Below are positions 43,458 through 52,326 of a DNA stretch of 64,000 nt, piece after piece. The stretch spans positions 156,246-220,245 of the forward strand of contig NZ_BDCG01000023.1 in NCBI RefSeq assembly GCF_001613385.1, read 5' to 3'. Position numbers and translations under genes: made by a program. The DNA is from Nocardia flavorosea NBRC 108225 (lineage in GTDB: Bacteria; Actinomycetota; Actinomycetes; Mycobacteriales; Mycobacteriaceae). Numbering within the stretch: the first letter of the stretch is position 1; the number at the start of each line of letters is the position of its first letter. The notes below the pieces were generated by a model. The model did no database searches, was not told where the DNA came from, and was given only the letters and a program-made list of their open reading frames with translations.

Positions 43458-43536
43458 CACGCGGTCGCGCCCGGCAGACGTGAGTGGTTCGGCAACTCCC
43501 GCCGATCCGCACATTCGACAGAAACAGGAGTGAACG

Positions 43537-44757
43537 ATGACCGCCGAGGACAGCAACTCCGGCGCGGAAACGGACCCGGAGGTCTCCGCGGAGGATTTCG
43601 CCGATATCCTGGCGCAGACCCGGGCGTTCGTGCGCGACACCGTGGTACCGCGCGAACAGGAGATCGCGGACACCGACGCCATCCCGGACGATATCCGCCG
43701 TCACGCGGCGGCGATGGGGTTGTTCGGCTATGCGATTCCGCAGCAATGGGGCGGGCTCGGTCTCGACCTCACCCATGATGTGGAACTCGCGATGGAGTTC
43801 GGGTACACGACGCTGGCGTTTCGTTCGATGTTCGGTACCAACAACGGTATCGCCGGTCAGGTGCTGGTGAATTACGGCACCGACGAGCAGAAGCAGCGCT
43901 GGCTCGAAGCCATCGCCTCCGGCGAGGTGGTCGCCTCGTTCGCGCTCACCGAACCGGGCGCGGGATCCAACCCGGCCGGACTGCGGACCACTGCCGTTCG
44001 AGAGGGCGACGACTGGGTGATCAACGGCGAGAAGCGGTTCATCACCAACGCGCCGTCTGCGAACCTGTTCGTGGTGTTCGCCCGGACCCGGCCCGCGGAC
44101 TCGGACGGGCCGGGGATCGCGGTGTTCCTGGTGCCAGCGGATACACCGGGTGTCCAGGTAGGCGCCAAGGACCGGAAGATGGGCCAAGAGGGCGCGTTGA
44201 CCGCGGATGTGCACTTCGACGATGTCCGGGTGCCCGGTTCGGCGGTCGTCGGCGGCAGTGAGGACGTCGGATACAAGGCGGCCATGGTGTCGCTGACCCG
44301 GGGCCGGGTGCATATCGCCGCGCTTGCTGTCGGGGCTGCGCAACGGGCACTCGACGAGTCGGTGAACTACGCCGCGACCGCGACCCAGGGCGGCACGGCG
44401 ATCGGCGATTTCCAATTGGTCCAGGCGATGATCGCCGATCAGTACACCGGGGTGCAGGCGGGGCGGGCGATGGTTCGGGACGTCGCCGCGCGATATGTGT
44501 CCGGCGAGGACCGGCGGGTCGGTCCGTCGGCGGTGAAGTTGTACTGCACGGAGATGGTGGGGCGGGCCGCCGATCTGGCCGTGCAGATTCACGGCGGCAC
44601 CGGCTATATGCGCGATGTCCCGGTGGAACGGCTGTACCGGGATGTGCGCCTGCTGCGTCTCTACGAAGGCACCAGCGAGATCCAGCGCCTGATCATCGGC
44701 TCCCAGCTGGTGAAGCAGGCCAAGGCCCAACAGCAGACCGGCGGAGGGCCGCGCTGA
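43537..44757 (+). CDS. acyl-CoA dehydrogenase
   Basis: 406-aa FAD enzyme introducing an alpha,beta double bond in an acyl-CoA. Motifs: FALTEPGAGSNPAGL (FAD/substrate loop), WVINGEKRFITNA, and catalytic base Glu377 in LYEGTSEIQ. RVHIAALAVGAAQRALD is the conserved arginine helix. ATG 43537 follows AGGAGTGAACG. It is paired with a second dehydrogenase 36 bp downstream; two-gene pairs may form a heteromer (as FadE pairs in steroid breakdown), but both here keep the base, so two homomers are more likely. Confidence 0.93.
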   Translation: MTAEDSNSGAETDPEVSAEDFADILAQTRAFVRDTVVPREQEIADTDAIPDDIRRHAAAMGLFGYAIPQQWGGLGLDLTHDVELAMEFGYTTLAFRSMFGTNNGIAGQVLVNYGTDEQKQRWLEAIASGEVVASFALTEPGAGSNPAGLRTTAVREGDDWVINGEKRFITNAPSANLFVVFARTRPADSDGPGIAVFLVPADTPGVQVGAKDRKMGQEGALTADVHFDDVRVPGSAVVGGSEDVGYKAAMVSLTRGRVHIAALAVGAAQRALDESVNYAATATQGGTAIGDFQLVQAMIADQYTGVQAGRAMVRDVAARYVSGEDRRVGPSAVKLYCTEMVGRAADLAVQIHGGTGYMRDVPVERLYRDVRLLRLYEGTSEIQRLIIGSQLVKQAKAQQQTGGGPR

Positions 44758-44793
44758 GATGAGCCGCCCCGCCACTTTCGAAAGGTTCACCGC

Positions 44794-45981
44794 ATGACCC
44801 TCGCCCGCACCGCGGGCCTCACCGAGGTCCAGGCCGAGATGCTCGCCACCGTCCGCTCTTTCGTGGACCGCGAGATCATCCCCCACGCACAGCAACTCGA
44901 ACACACCGATACCTACCCCGCCGATATCGTCGAGCGGATGAAGGAGATCGGTCTGTTCGGAATCACGATTCCGGAGGAGTACGGCGGTCTCGGGGAGTCG
45001 CTGCTCACCTACGCCCTGGTGGTCGAGGAGATCGCGCGCGGCTGGATGAGCGTATCCGGCGTGATCAACACCCATTTCATCGTCGCCCATATGATCGCCC
45101 GGCACGGGACCCCCGAACAGCGGGCGCACTACCTTCCGCGGATGGCGACCGGCGAGATCCGCGGGTCGTTCTCGATGTCCGAACCCGATCTAGGGTCGGA
45201 CGTCGCGGCCGTCCGCACCCGTGCGACCCGGTCGGGCGACGACTACGTCATCGACGGAAACAAGATGTGGCTCACCAACGGGTCCACGTCGAACCTGACG
45301 GCCGTGCTGGTGAGAACCGATCTGGGTGAGGCGAAACCACACCGCAATCTGACCACGTTCCTGGTCGAGAAGCCCGTCGGCTACGGGGAGGTGCTCCCCG
45401 GGCTGACGATTCCCGGCAAGATCGACAAAATGGGCTACAAGGGAGTGGATACCACCGAGGCGCATTTCGACGGCTTCCGCATCGGTGCCGACGCGATCCT
45501 CGGCGGGGCGCCCGGCGCGGGTTTCGCCCACATGATGGACGGTGTCGAGGTGGGCCGGGTCAATGTTGCGGCCCGTGCCTGCGGCGTGGGGATCCGGGCG
45601 TTCGAACTGGCGGCGGCCTACGCCCAGCAGCGGTCGACCTTCGGCAAGCCCATCGCCGAACATCAGGCGATTGCCTTCAAACTCGCCGAGATGGCGACGA
45701 AGGTGGAGGCGGCCCATCTCATGATGGTCAACGCCGCCCGGCTGAAGGATTCCGGCACTCGCAACGATGTCGCGGCGGGTATGGCGAAACTGCTCGCCAG
45801 CGAATACTGCGCCGAGGTCACCCAGGAATCGTTCCGGATCCACGGCGGTTTCGGTTATTCGAAGGACGCCGAGATCGAGCGGTTGATGCGGGAGGCGCCG
45901 TTCCTCCTGATCGGCGAAGGCACCAGCGAAATCCAGAAAACCATCATCAGCAAGGGGCTGTTGCGCGACTACCGCGCATAG
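44794..45981 (+). CDS. acyl-CoA dehydrogenase
   Basis: 395 aa, FAD-dependent. Motifs: GSFSMSEPDLGSDVAAVRT, YVIDGNKMWLTNGSTSN, HFDGFRIGADAILGG, and base Glu375 in IGEGTSEIQ. The DKMGYKGVDTTE loop and the QRSTFGKPIAEHQAI segment suggest short or branched chain substrates of the butyryl/glutaryl type. Site GAAAGG precedes ATG 44794. It closes the rightward operon 41236-45981 and is followed by a perfect palindrome terminator. Confidence 0.93.
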   Translation: MTLARTAGLTEVQAEMLATVRSFVDREIIPHAQQLEHTDTYPADIVERMKEIGLFGITIPEEYGGLGESLLTYALVVEEIARGWMSVSGVINTHFIVAHMIARHGTPEQRAHYLPRMATGEIRGSFSMSEPDLGSDVAAVRTRATRSGDDYVIDGNKMWLTNGSTSNLTAVLVRTDLGEAKPHRNLTTFLVEKPVGYGEVLPGLTIPGKIDKMGYKGVDTTEAHFDGFRIGADAILGGAPGAGFAHMMDGVEVGRVNVAARACGVGIRAFELAAAYAQQRSTFGKPIAEHQAIAFKLAEMATKVEAAHLMMVNAARLKDSGTRNDVAAGMAKLLASEYCAEVTQESFRIHGGFGYSKDAEIERLMREAPFLLIGEGTSEIQKTIISKGLLRDYRA

Positions 45982-46030
45982 TCGCACTCCGGCACCGTCG
46001 CGGCGGGTCTGTATCCATCGCGGAAATGCC

Positions 46031-46066
46031 GTACCGGTCGGCGATCCATGGATCGCCGACCGGTAC
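46031..46066. terminator. perfect 36-bp palindrome, bidirectional terminator
   Basis: The 18-base arms (46031-46048 and 46049-46066) are exact reverse complements with no spacer, centred on CCATGG. It sits between the convergent acyl-CoA dehydrogenase and MFS genes, 50 bp and 18 bp from their stops. Confidence 0.8.
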
Positions 46067-46083
46067 CCCTCATTTCATTCAGG

Positions 46084-47526
46084 TCAGCTGCCGGTTCCCG
46101 TCGCTTCTCCGGCGGGTCGGCAGGGGGCGGGGTCGCCGGCCATTTCGATACCTGCTCGCACAGGATCGGCCGGCTCGGCGCGTGGCTCGCCGACTGCTTC
46201 GCGATCGGCGGTCCGGGCTCTGCGCCCGGCGAGAGTGTTGCCGAGGGCGCGCCGGGACAGGAAGAGTACGACGAGCCCGGCAAGCGACACGATTATCACG
46301 AGATAAGCGGGCGCGAAACTGTTTCCGGACCAGTTCATCAGGTACTGCGAGACGGAAGGGGTCAGCCCGGCGCCGAAGATGACGCCGATGTTGAACCCGA
46401 GCGCAGCGCCCGAGTAGCGGATCCGCCGCGGGAAGAGAGCGGTCGCCAAGCCGAGCATCGGCGGTGTCTGGGTACCGGCGGCGAACTGCCAGATCGCCAT
46501 GAGTGGCGCGACGACGAGCAGGGTAGGTGTCGCATCGATGAGCCAGAAGATCGGCAGCGCGACGGCGAGTGAACAGATCAGGCCGATACCCAGTACCCGC
46601 AGTGCGCCCAGCCGGTCGATGAGCCGTCCCGCGATCAGCATCGCCAGCGCGTTGAACACCGCCATGCCGCCCATCAAGAGGAATACCTGCGCTCGCGGCA
46701 TGTGCAGGTCGGCGATCAGGTGGACCGTCATATAGGTGGTGCCCACCGCGCCGACCACGTTCACCACCAACGCGAAGCTCGCGACACGGGCGACGTTCGC
46801 CGGGTATGCGCGCAGGGCGGTCAGCACCGGAACCTTGGTGATCTCCGATTGTTCCACCATCTGGCGGAATTCGGGGGAGTCCTCGAGTCCCACCCGGACC
46901 CAGAGGGCCAGCAGCGTCAGGGGCAGGCACAGCAGGAACGGGATCCGCCAACCCCATTCGCTCATCTGCTCCGGGGTCAATGACAAGGCGATCACTCCCG
47001 CGGTGAGCCCGGCCAGGCCGATACCGCAGGTCGATCCGAGCGGAGTGAGCGAGCTGTAGAGGCCGCGCTTGGCTTCCGGTGCCGATTCGGTGACATAGGT
47101 CGCCGAGCCGATCATCTCTCCGCCGGCGGAGAAACCCTGGATCAGGCGGGTGATCACCAGCAGAATCGGCGCGAGGGCCCCGACCGCCGAATAGGTGGGC
47201 AGAAGCCCCAGGACGACCGACGCACCACCCATCAGTACCACGGTGGCGACCAGCGCGGCGCGGCGTCCGTGGCGGTCGCCGAGCCAGCCGAAATAGATTC
47301 CGCCCAGCGGGCGTACGAGGTAGCCCGACGCGAACACCAGCAGGCCCGACAGCACCGAGGTGGCTTCGTTGTCACTGGGGAAGAACTGCGGAGCGATGAC
47401 GATCGTGAGATGGCCATAGCTGATGAACTCGAAGTACTCGATCAGCGTGCCGAGAAACCCCGCGGTACCGGCTCTTCTGCTGACCTTGGTGCTCACCGCT
47501 GGCGGACCGGAGGTATGTGGGGTCAT
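46084..47526 (-). CDS. MFS transporter, metabolite:H+ symporter type
   Basis: 480-aa major facilitator with 12 predicted helices. The metabolite:H+ symporter (MHS) group is indicated by FLGTLIEYFEFISYG at helix 1, GYLVRPLGGIYFGWLGDRHGRR (motif A loop) and RLIQGFSAGGEMIGSATYV. Members import carboxylates such as citrate, shikimate, alpha-ketoglutarate or proline/betaine. It is the only transporter of the catabolic island and the last gene of the reductase operon, so it probably imports the growth substrate acid. The Arg/Glu-rich C-terminal 45 residues are cytosolic. Confidence 0.9.
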   Translation of the reverse strand: MTPHTSGPPAVSTKVSRRAGTAGFLGTLIEYFEFISYGHLTIVIAPQFFPSDNEATSVLSGLLVFASGYLVRPLGGIYFGWLGDRHGRRAALVATVVLMGGASVVLGLLPTYSAVGALAPILLVITRLIQGFSAGGEMIGSATYVTESAPEAKRGLYSSLTPLGSTCGIGLAGLTAGVIALSLTPEQMSEWGWRIPFLLCLPLTLLALWVRVGLEDSPEFRQMVEQSEITKVPVLTALRAYPANVARVASFALVVNVVGAVGTTYMTVHLIADLHMPRAQVFLLMGGMAVFNALAMLIAGRLIDRLGALRVLGIGLICSLAVALPIFWLIDATPTLLVVAPLMAIWQFAAGTQTPPMLGLATALFPRRIRYSGAALGFNIGVIFGAGLTPSVSQYLMNWSGNSFAPAYLVIIVSLAGLVVLFLSRRALGNTLAGRRARTADREAVGEPRAEPADPVRAGIEMAGDPAPCRPAGEATGTGS

Positions 47527-47591
47527 GGCGTACTCTTTCGTGGGCGCACTGGCCGACAGCCGGTGATGTGCAGGCTGCGCGATGAGCGGAG

Positions 47592-48614
47592 TCAGGGCCG
47601 AAGGAGCGCCTTGACGGCTCGGCGGGAATCCATGGCCGCGTATCCGTCCGCCGCCCGGTCCAGCGGCAGCGCCAGGTCGAAGACCTGACCCGGGTCGATT
47701 CGGCCTTCCCAGATGAGTTCGATCAGCTCGGGCAGGAATCGGCGGACGGGCGCCGGACCGCCCGCCACCCGGACGTGGGAGAGGAACAGGTCCCGCCCGC
47801 TGACGGTGACGCCGTGCGGTAGCCCGACGATCCCGACACCACCGCCGGGGCGTGCCGAACGCAGTGCCTGCTCGAAAGATTCACCGGTGCCGACGCATTC
47901 CAGGACCGCGTCGGCACCGAGGCCGGCGGTGAGTTCCTTGATCTGGGCGACGCCGTCGTCGCCGCGTTCGGTGACGATATCGGTGGCGCCGAAGACACGC
48001 GCGAGTTTCTGGCGCGACTCGTGCCGGCTCATCACGATGATCCGTTCGGCGCCCAGCTGCCGGGCGGAGAGCACGCCGAGCAGGCCGACCGCACCGTCCC
48101 CGACGACCACTGCCGTCGAGCCCGGGCGGACTCCGGCGGCGACGGCGGCGAACCATCCGGTGCCCAGCACATCGGAGGCGGTGAGCAGGCTGGGTAAGAG
48201 TTCGTCGTCGGGCAGGCCGGGTGTGGCGACGAGGGTGCCGTCCGCGAGTGGTACCCGCAGCGCCTCGGCCTGGGCCCCGCCGGCGCCGACGTATTGCCGG
48301 TGCTCGCAGGAGCTCTGGTAGCCGGCCAGGCAGTGGGGACATGTGTTGTCGGAGGCGGTAAAACTGCCGATCACGAACTGGCCGGGCCGAATGGTGGTGA
48401 CCTCGGCGCCGACCTCCTCGACGATCCCGCAGTACTCGTGGCCGATCGGCATGGGATCTTTGACCGGGTGGATACCGCGGTAGTCCCAGAGATCCGAGCC
48501 GCATACGCAAGTTGCGGAGATCCGGATGATCGCATCGGTCGGGTCGATGATCGCCGGGTCGTTACGGTGTTCGACGCGAACATCGCCTGGGGCGTGCAGG
48601 ACTACGCCACGCAT
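47592..48614 (-). CDS. zinc-dependent alcohol dehydrogenase
   Basis: 340-aa medium-chain dehydrogenase. Catalytic zinc ligands in ATCVCGSDLW (Cys38) and GHEYCG (His-Glu); the structural-zinc loop is reduced to DNTCPHCLAGYQSSC with three Cys. Cofactor fold VVVGDGAVGLLGVLSA. The site resembles the threonine/glutathione-independent formaldehyde dehydrogenase-like zinc ADHs. It lies 37 bp after the carboxylic acid reductase gene on the same strand, so it likely interconverts the aldehyde product with the alcohol. ATG 48614 follows AAAGGAAG. Confidence 0.92.
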   Translation of the reverse strand: MRGVVLHAPGDVRVEHRNDPAIIDPTDAIIRISATCVCGSDLWDYRGIHPVKDPMPIGHEYCGIVEEVGAEVTTIRPGQFVIGSFTASDNTCPHCLAGYQSSCEHRQYVGAGGAQAEALRVPLADGTLVATPGLPDDELLPSLLTASDVLGTGWFAAVAAGVRPGSTAVVVGDGAVGLLGVLSARQLGAERIIVMSRHESRQKLARVFGATDIVTERGDDGVAQIKELTAGLGADAVLECVGTGESFEQALRSARPGGGVGIVGLPHGVTVSGRDLFLSHVRVAGGPAPVRRFLPELIELIWEGRIDPGQVFDLALPLDRAADGYAAMDSRRAVKALLRP

Positions 48615-48651
48615 GAGTTACTTCCTTTCGGCCGGTTTGTCGCGCAGGTGG

Positions 48652-51600
48652 TCACAGGAGGCCGAGCGCGCGGAGATCGGCGACGTATTTGAGAATCAGC
48701 TCCCGGGTGAGGTGCGGGATCTCGGTGTGGCCGGCTACCGGCGTCGCCGCCACGGCGTCCTGAAGCCGCGGGGCGTTCACTGCGGCACCGTTCGCCGGCG
48801 GCAACGGGCGCTCGTAGGCCTTCAGCAAGGGCAGCAGGGAGCGCTGCCGTTGTTTCTCGGGGAGGTTGCGCATGACGGCCTCGACCCGTTTCAGCCAGTC
48901 GCCGTAGTCGAGACGCTGGATACCGTGGCCGGCCTCGATGAGCCAGTCGACGAAGGTGTCCAGGGAGATGCCGTCGTCGTGGGGGTTGATCAGGTGGTAG
49001 GTGTGATACCCCGCAGTGTTGCCGCCGAGGGTGGTGACCGCCGCTGAACTGAAATCTGCGGGCAGACCGTCGTAGTGCGCACGTGGCCGGGCGCCGTCCA
49101 CCGCGCCGCTGTAGAAGGATCGGGGCGCGAGGCCGGTGGCGACGATGCTGAGCATGAGCCGGGTGAACATATCGGGCACATTGAGCTGTCCGGTGTACCG
49201 GCTGTGGGTGAGGATCATATCGGATCGGAAGACCGTCACCGGGAGGCCGAAACGTTCGTATGCCTCACGCAGCAGGACCTCGCCGGCCCATTTGCTGTTC
49301 CCGTACCCGTTGGCGTAACCGTCGTGGCAACGGCGGACCGGGCTCACGACCCGGATATCGGCGACCTCGTCGAACCGCGCCGGCTCGATATCGTGCGAGA
49401 CAGCGATGGTGGACAGGTTCGTGAACGGCTTGATCCGGCCGGTGATTGCCAGGCGGATCAGTTCGGCGGTACCGATGACATTGGGGCCGAAGAGCTGGTC
49501 GTAGGGAAGCATGTGATTGACCAGTGCGCCGGGGTGGACGATGGCGTCGACCTCGTCCACCAGCCGTCGCCACGTATCTTCGCCGAGCCCCAGCCGGTAT
49601 TCGCCGAGGTCGCCCGCGAGTACTTCGAGGTGGTTCGCGGCGAGTTCCCGGTAATGCCGGAGCAGGTACTCGTCGCCGGTGTCGAAGGTCTCCTCGAGCC
49701 GCCGACGGGCCGCCGCTTCGTCGGTCGCGCGCACGAGACAGATGAGCTTTCCACCGCGTGCGGCGAGAATTTCGAGCCAATCGATGCACAGGAACCGGCC
49801 GAGGTAGCCGGTCGCACCCGTAAGCAGGACGGTCTCGGGCGCGCCGCTCGCAGCGGCGGGCAGGCGTGCGGCCGCGTCGAGGGTCGCCGTATCGATGAAG
49901 CGATCCAATGTCAGGTCGCCGGCCCGGATCTCGGTCGCTCCGGCCCCGTGCACGGAGGCAAAGGTCGGACGGGTGTCGGTTTCGGTGCGCTTGGCACGTA
50001 TGTAGTCGCTGAGTGTTTCCAGCGTGACCGCTGGACTGATCACCACGGAAACCGGCACATCGATCTCGAAGATATCCGCCAGCAGATTCGAGAACGTCAG
50101 TGCGGACAGCGAGTCCCCGCCCAGGTCGGTGAAATGCGCATCCGGGCGCAGATCGGCGCCCGGGCAGCCGAGCAGTGCCTGCGCGGCGCGGCCGACCGTC
50201 TCGTATACCGGCTGATCGGGACCGCCGGTTCGCAGTGCCTGTAGCTCGTCGGCTTCACCGCGGGCGAGGGTGGCGTAGAGCTCTTCGAGCCGTTCGCCGT
50301 ACCGTTCGCGCAGGCGTGGCCGCAACAGCTTCCCGACCTCGGACAGTAGCCCGTTCGCGGTGCTGAAGGGCTCTTCCTCGATCAGGAAATCACGTGGGAT
50401 CTCGTAGGATTCCAGCTCCGCGCGTTTCGCGCTCGACTGCAGCGCCTCGCTCAACCGGGACCGCAGCGCCTCGGCGCTGCCGCTGGTGCGCGCCACTTCC
50501 TCGGTCGGCACGATCACCGCCAGCAGGTACGCCTGGGCGCTGTTGCCGTATACGTAGATCTGCCGGATCGCCGGGTCGTCGGTATAGGTTTCCTCGAGCT
50601 GGGAGATGGTGACGAACTCGCCCTGGGAAAGCTTTTGCACATTGTTGCGGCGGTCGACATAGACCAGCTCGCCTTCGCCGACTTCGGCCATGATGTCGCC
50701 GGTCCGGTAGAAGCCGTCCGCATCGAACATCGACTCGGTGAGCTCCGGACGCCGATAGTAGCCGGCAATGATGTTCTCGGTTTTGACCAGCAGTTCACCC
50801 CGCGGATACGGCTTGTCGGTGCGGTGATAGCCGAGTTCCGGTGTGTCGGCGAGCTTGTAGGCGATTACCGGTGGACTCGATATCTTGCCGTCCCGCAGTA
50901 CGTTCCCGGTCTCCGTCATACCGTAGGCGTCGCGCAAGGGCACTCCGAGGCAGGAGTGCACGAACTCCTTCATCTCCGCGGAGATCGGTGCGCTGCCGAC
51001 GCTCGCTTCCTGGATCCGCCCGCCGAGAACGGTTTCGCGGACGTGGGTTTTCGCGGCCGCGTCCAGATGCTCCGGATCGCTGAATTCGCCGCGGCGGTTG
51101 GCGAGTTCGCTCTGATAGATCTGGTAGATCTGGTCCAGGATGCGGGGGACCGCGTAGAACTCGGTGGGCTTTGCCAGTGCGATGTCCTCGAAGAGCGTCG
51201 ACAGATTCGAGTGGGCGGTGAAATGGCTGGTTCCGCCACGCTGGAAGGTACGCCAGAGGGTCGCGAGGCCGAACATATGGCCCATCGGCATATAGCTGAG
51301 AATGACCGGCGCCTTGCCTTGACTGATCTGGGGAACCTTGCCGGTCCAGTACTTCAGGAGCATGTTTTCGAGGTACATGGCCCCTTTGGGAGCGCCGGTA
51401 CTGCCCGAGGTGTAGATCAGCAGAGTCAGCGGGTCCGCGCCGGCGTCGGGCACGTACAGCGGTGCGGTGGGTAAGGTCCGCCCGAAGGATTCGATCTCCC
51501 GCAGCGATTCGAGCGGGATATCGCCGAACTCCCGGCTCGTTGCTTCGATCGATTCGCGGTCGTCGTCGACATCGGGGTCGTCGTCGAAGAGAACGACCGA

Positions 51601-52110
51601 TGCCCTGGTGCCGGCCGCCGGCACCAGCGCGGCGGCTTTCGCGAGGTGTTCTGTGCTCGCCGCAATCACTCGGGGTTCGGTTTCGGCCACGATGGCGCGC
51701 AACGGCTCGACCGGCGCCCCCGCCTGCAGGGGCACGAAGACCCCGCCCAGGGCGGCAACCGCGAGGTGGACCGTCACGTAGTCCACGCTGGCGAATCCGA
51801 TCGCGACGACGCGATCGCCGGGTTTCACTCCCTGTTCGGACCATGCCGTCGCGATCGCTCGGGCTCGAGACCACAGTTCGAGATAGGTGAGGGTGGTGAA
51901 CTCCGGCAGTAGATGGCGGGACCGGCGGCCGGTCGCGGAATCCTCGACGAGTTCGGTGGCGCGGCGGGCGAGTGCCGGACGATCCGCGTATCTGGTCATG
52001 ACCGCGTCGATTGCCTGGGCCAGCCCTTGGCCCGGCTGGGAATCATTGGCCTGGTTCGCGTCGGCTGTACTCATGCGATTGCGCCGTGCCTCCGGCTGGC
52101 CAGTGCTCAT
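48652..52110 (-). CDS. car: carboxylic acid reductase
   Basis: 1152-aa three-domain enzyme reducing carboxylic acids to aldehydes with ATP and NADPH. The adenylation domain (about 30-630) has P-loop YTSGSTGAPKG (233-243) and AYGMTETG. A phosphopantetheine carrier domain has attachment Ser667 in LGGDSLSALTFSN. The thioester reductase domain (about 755-1152) has TGATGYLG (764-771), Y936 and K940 (YGNSKWAGEV). The layout is that of the Nocardia/Mycobacterium enzymes, which need a phosphopantetheinyl transferase encoded elsewhere. ATG 52110 follows GGGAG; ATG 52074 is a second choice. It leads the Car-ADH-MFS operon. Confidence 0.96.
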   Translation of the reverse strand: MSTGQPEARRNRMSTADANQANDSQPGQGLAQAIDAVMTRYADRPALARRATELVEDSATGRRSRHLLPEFTTLTYLELWSRARAIATAWSEQGVKPGDRVVAIGFASVDYVTVHLAVAALGGVFVPLQAGAPVEPLRAIVAETEPRVIAASTEHLAKAAALVPAAGTRASVVLFDDDPDVDDDRESIEATSREFGDIPLESLREIESFGRTLPTAPLYVPDAGADPLTLLIYTSGSTGAPKGAMYLENMLLKYWTGKVPQISQGKAPVILSYMPMGHMFGLATLWRTFQRGGTSHFTAHSNLSTLFEDIALAKPTEFYAVPRILDQIYQIYQSELANRRGEFSDPEHLDAAAKTHVRETVLGGRIQEASVGSAPISAEMKEFVHSCLGVPLRDAYGMTETGNVLRDGKISSPPVIAYKLADTPELGYHRTDKPYPRGELLVKTENIIAGYYRRPELTESMFDADGFYRTGDIMAEVGEGELVYVDRRNNVQKLSQGEFVTISQLEETYTDDPAIRQIYVYGNSAQAYLLAVIVPTEEVARTSGSAEALRSRLSEALQSSAKRAELESYEIPRDFLIEEEPFSTANGLLSEVGKLLRPRLRERYGERLEELYATLARGEADELQALRTGGPDQPVYETVGRAAQALLGCPGADLRPDAHFTDLGGDSLSALTFSNLLADIFEIDVPVSVVISPAVTLETLSDYIRAKRTETDTRPTFASVHGAGATEIRAGDLTLDRFIDTATLDAAARLPAAASGAPETVLLTGATGYLGRFLCIDWLEILAARGGKLICLVRATDEAAARRRLEETFDTGDEYLLRHYRELAANHLEVLAGDLGEYRLGLGEDTWRRLVDEVDAIVHPGALVNHMLPYDQLFGPNVIGTAELIRLAITGRIKPFTNLSTIAVSHDIEPARFDEVADIRVVSPVRRCHDGYANGYGNSKWAGEVLLREAYERFGLPVTVFRSDMILTHSRYTGQLNVPDMFTRLMLSIVATGLAPRSFYSGAVDGARPRAHYDGLPADFSSAAVTTLGGNTAGYHTYHLINPHDDGISLDTFVDWLIEAGHGIQRLDYGDWLKRVEAVMRNLPEKQRQRSLLPLLKAYERPLPPANGAAVNAPRLQDAVAATPVAGHTEIPHLTRELILKYVADLRALGLL

Positions 52111-52240
52111 GGCTTACAACTCCCGTTTGTTCTCTGTACGAGCGACGCCGACTTCGGTGCCCACCGCGACGGTGTTCGTTGCCGGCGGTCGTGCGCTTGC
52201 GAGGGCTACGATCGGTAGCCGTGCGAACGACATTAACGGG

Positions 52241-52254
52241 TTGATTAGTTAACT
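52241..52254 (-). promoter_or_regulatory. AT-rich operator-like site before car
   Basis: The 8-bp palindrome AGTTAACT (52247-52254) within TTGATTAGTTAACT lies 130 bp before the car start, with a second GTTAATG-like half (CATTAACG, 52231-52238) 8 bp away. It shares TTAGTTAA with the direct repeats at 29910. The gap 52111-52326 has no other feature. Confidence 0.4.
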
Positions 52255-52326
52255 GTTTGCGTTTTCGCTCAAATTCCCTGCTGCCGACTGTCGGATGCCG
52301 GCATGTACTGCGCCGGTCCTCGGCGG

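Noticed and set aside
43111..45129. Long antisense frame across the acyl-CoA dehydrogenase pair
   Set aside because: Same GC-skew effect; both sense genes have intact catalytic and flavin motifs and good ribosome sites.
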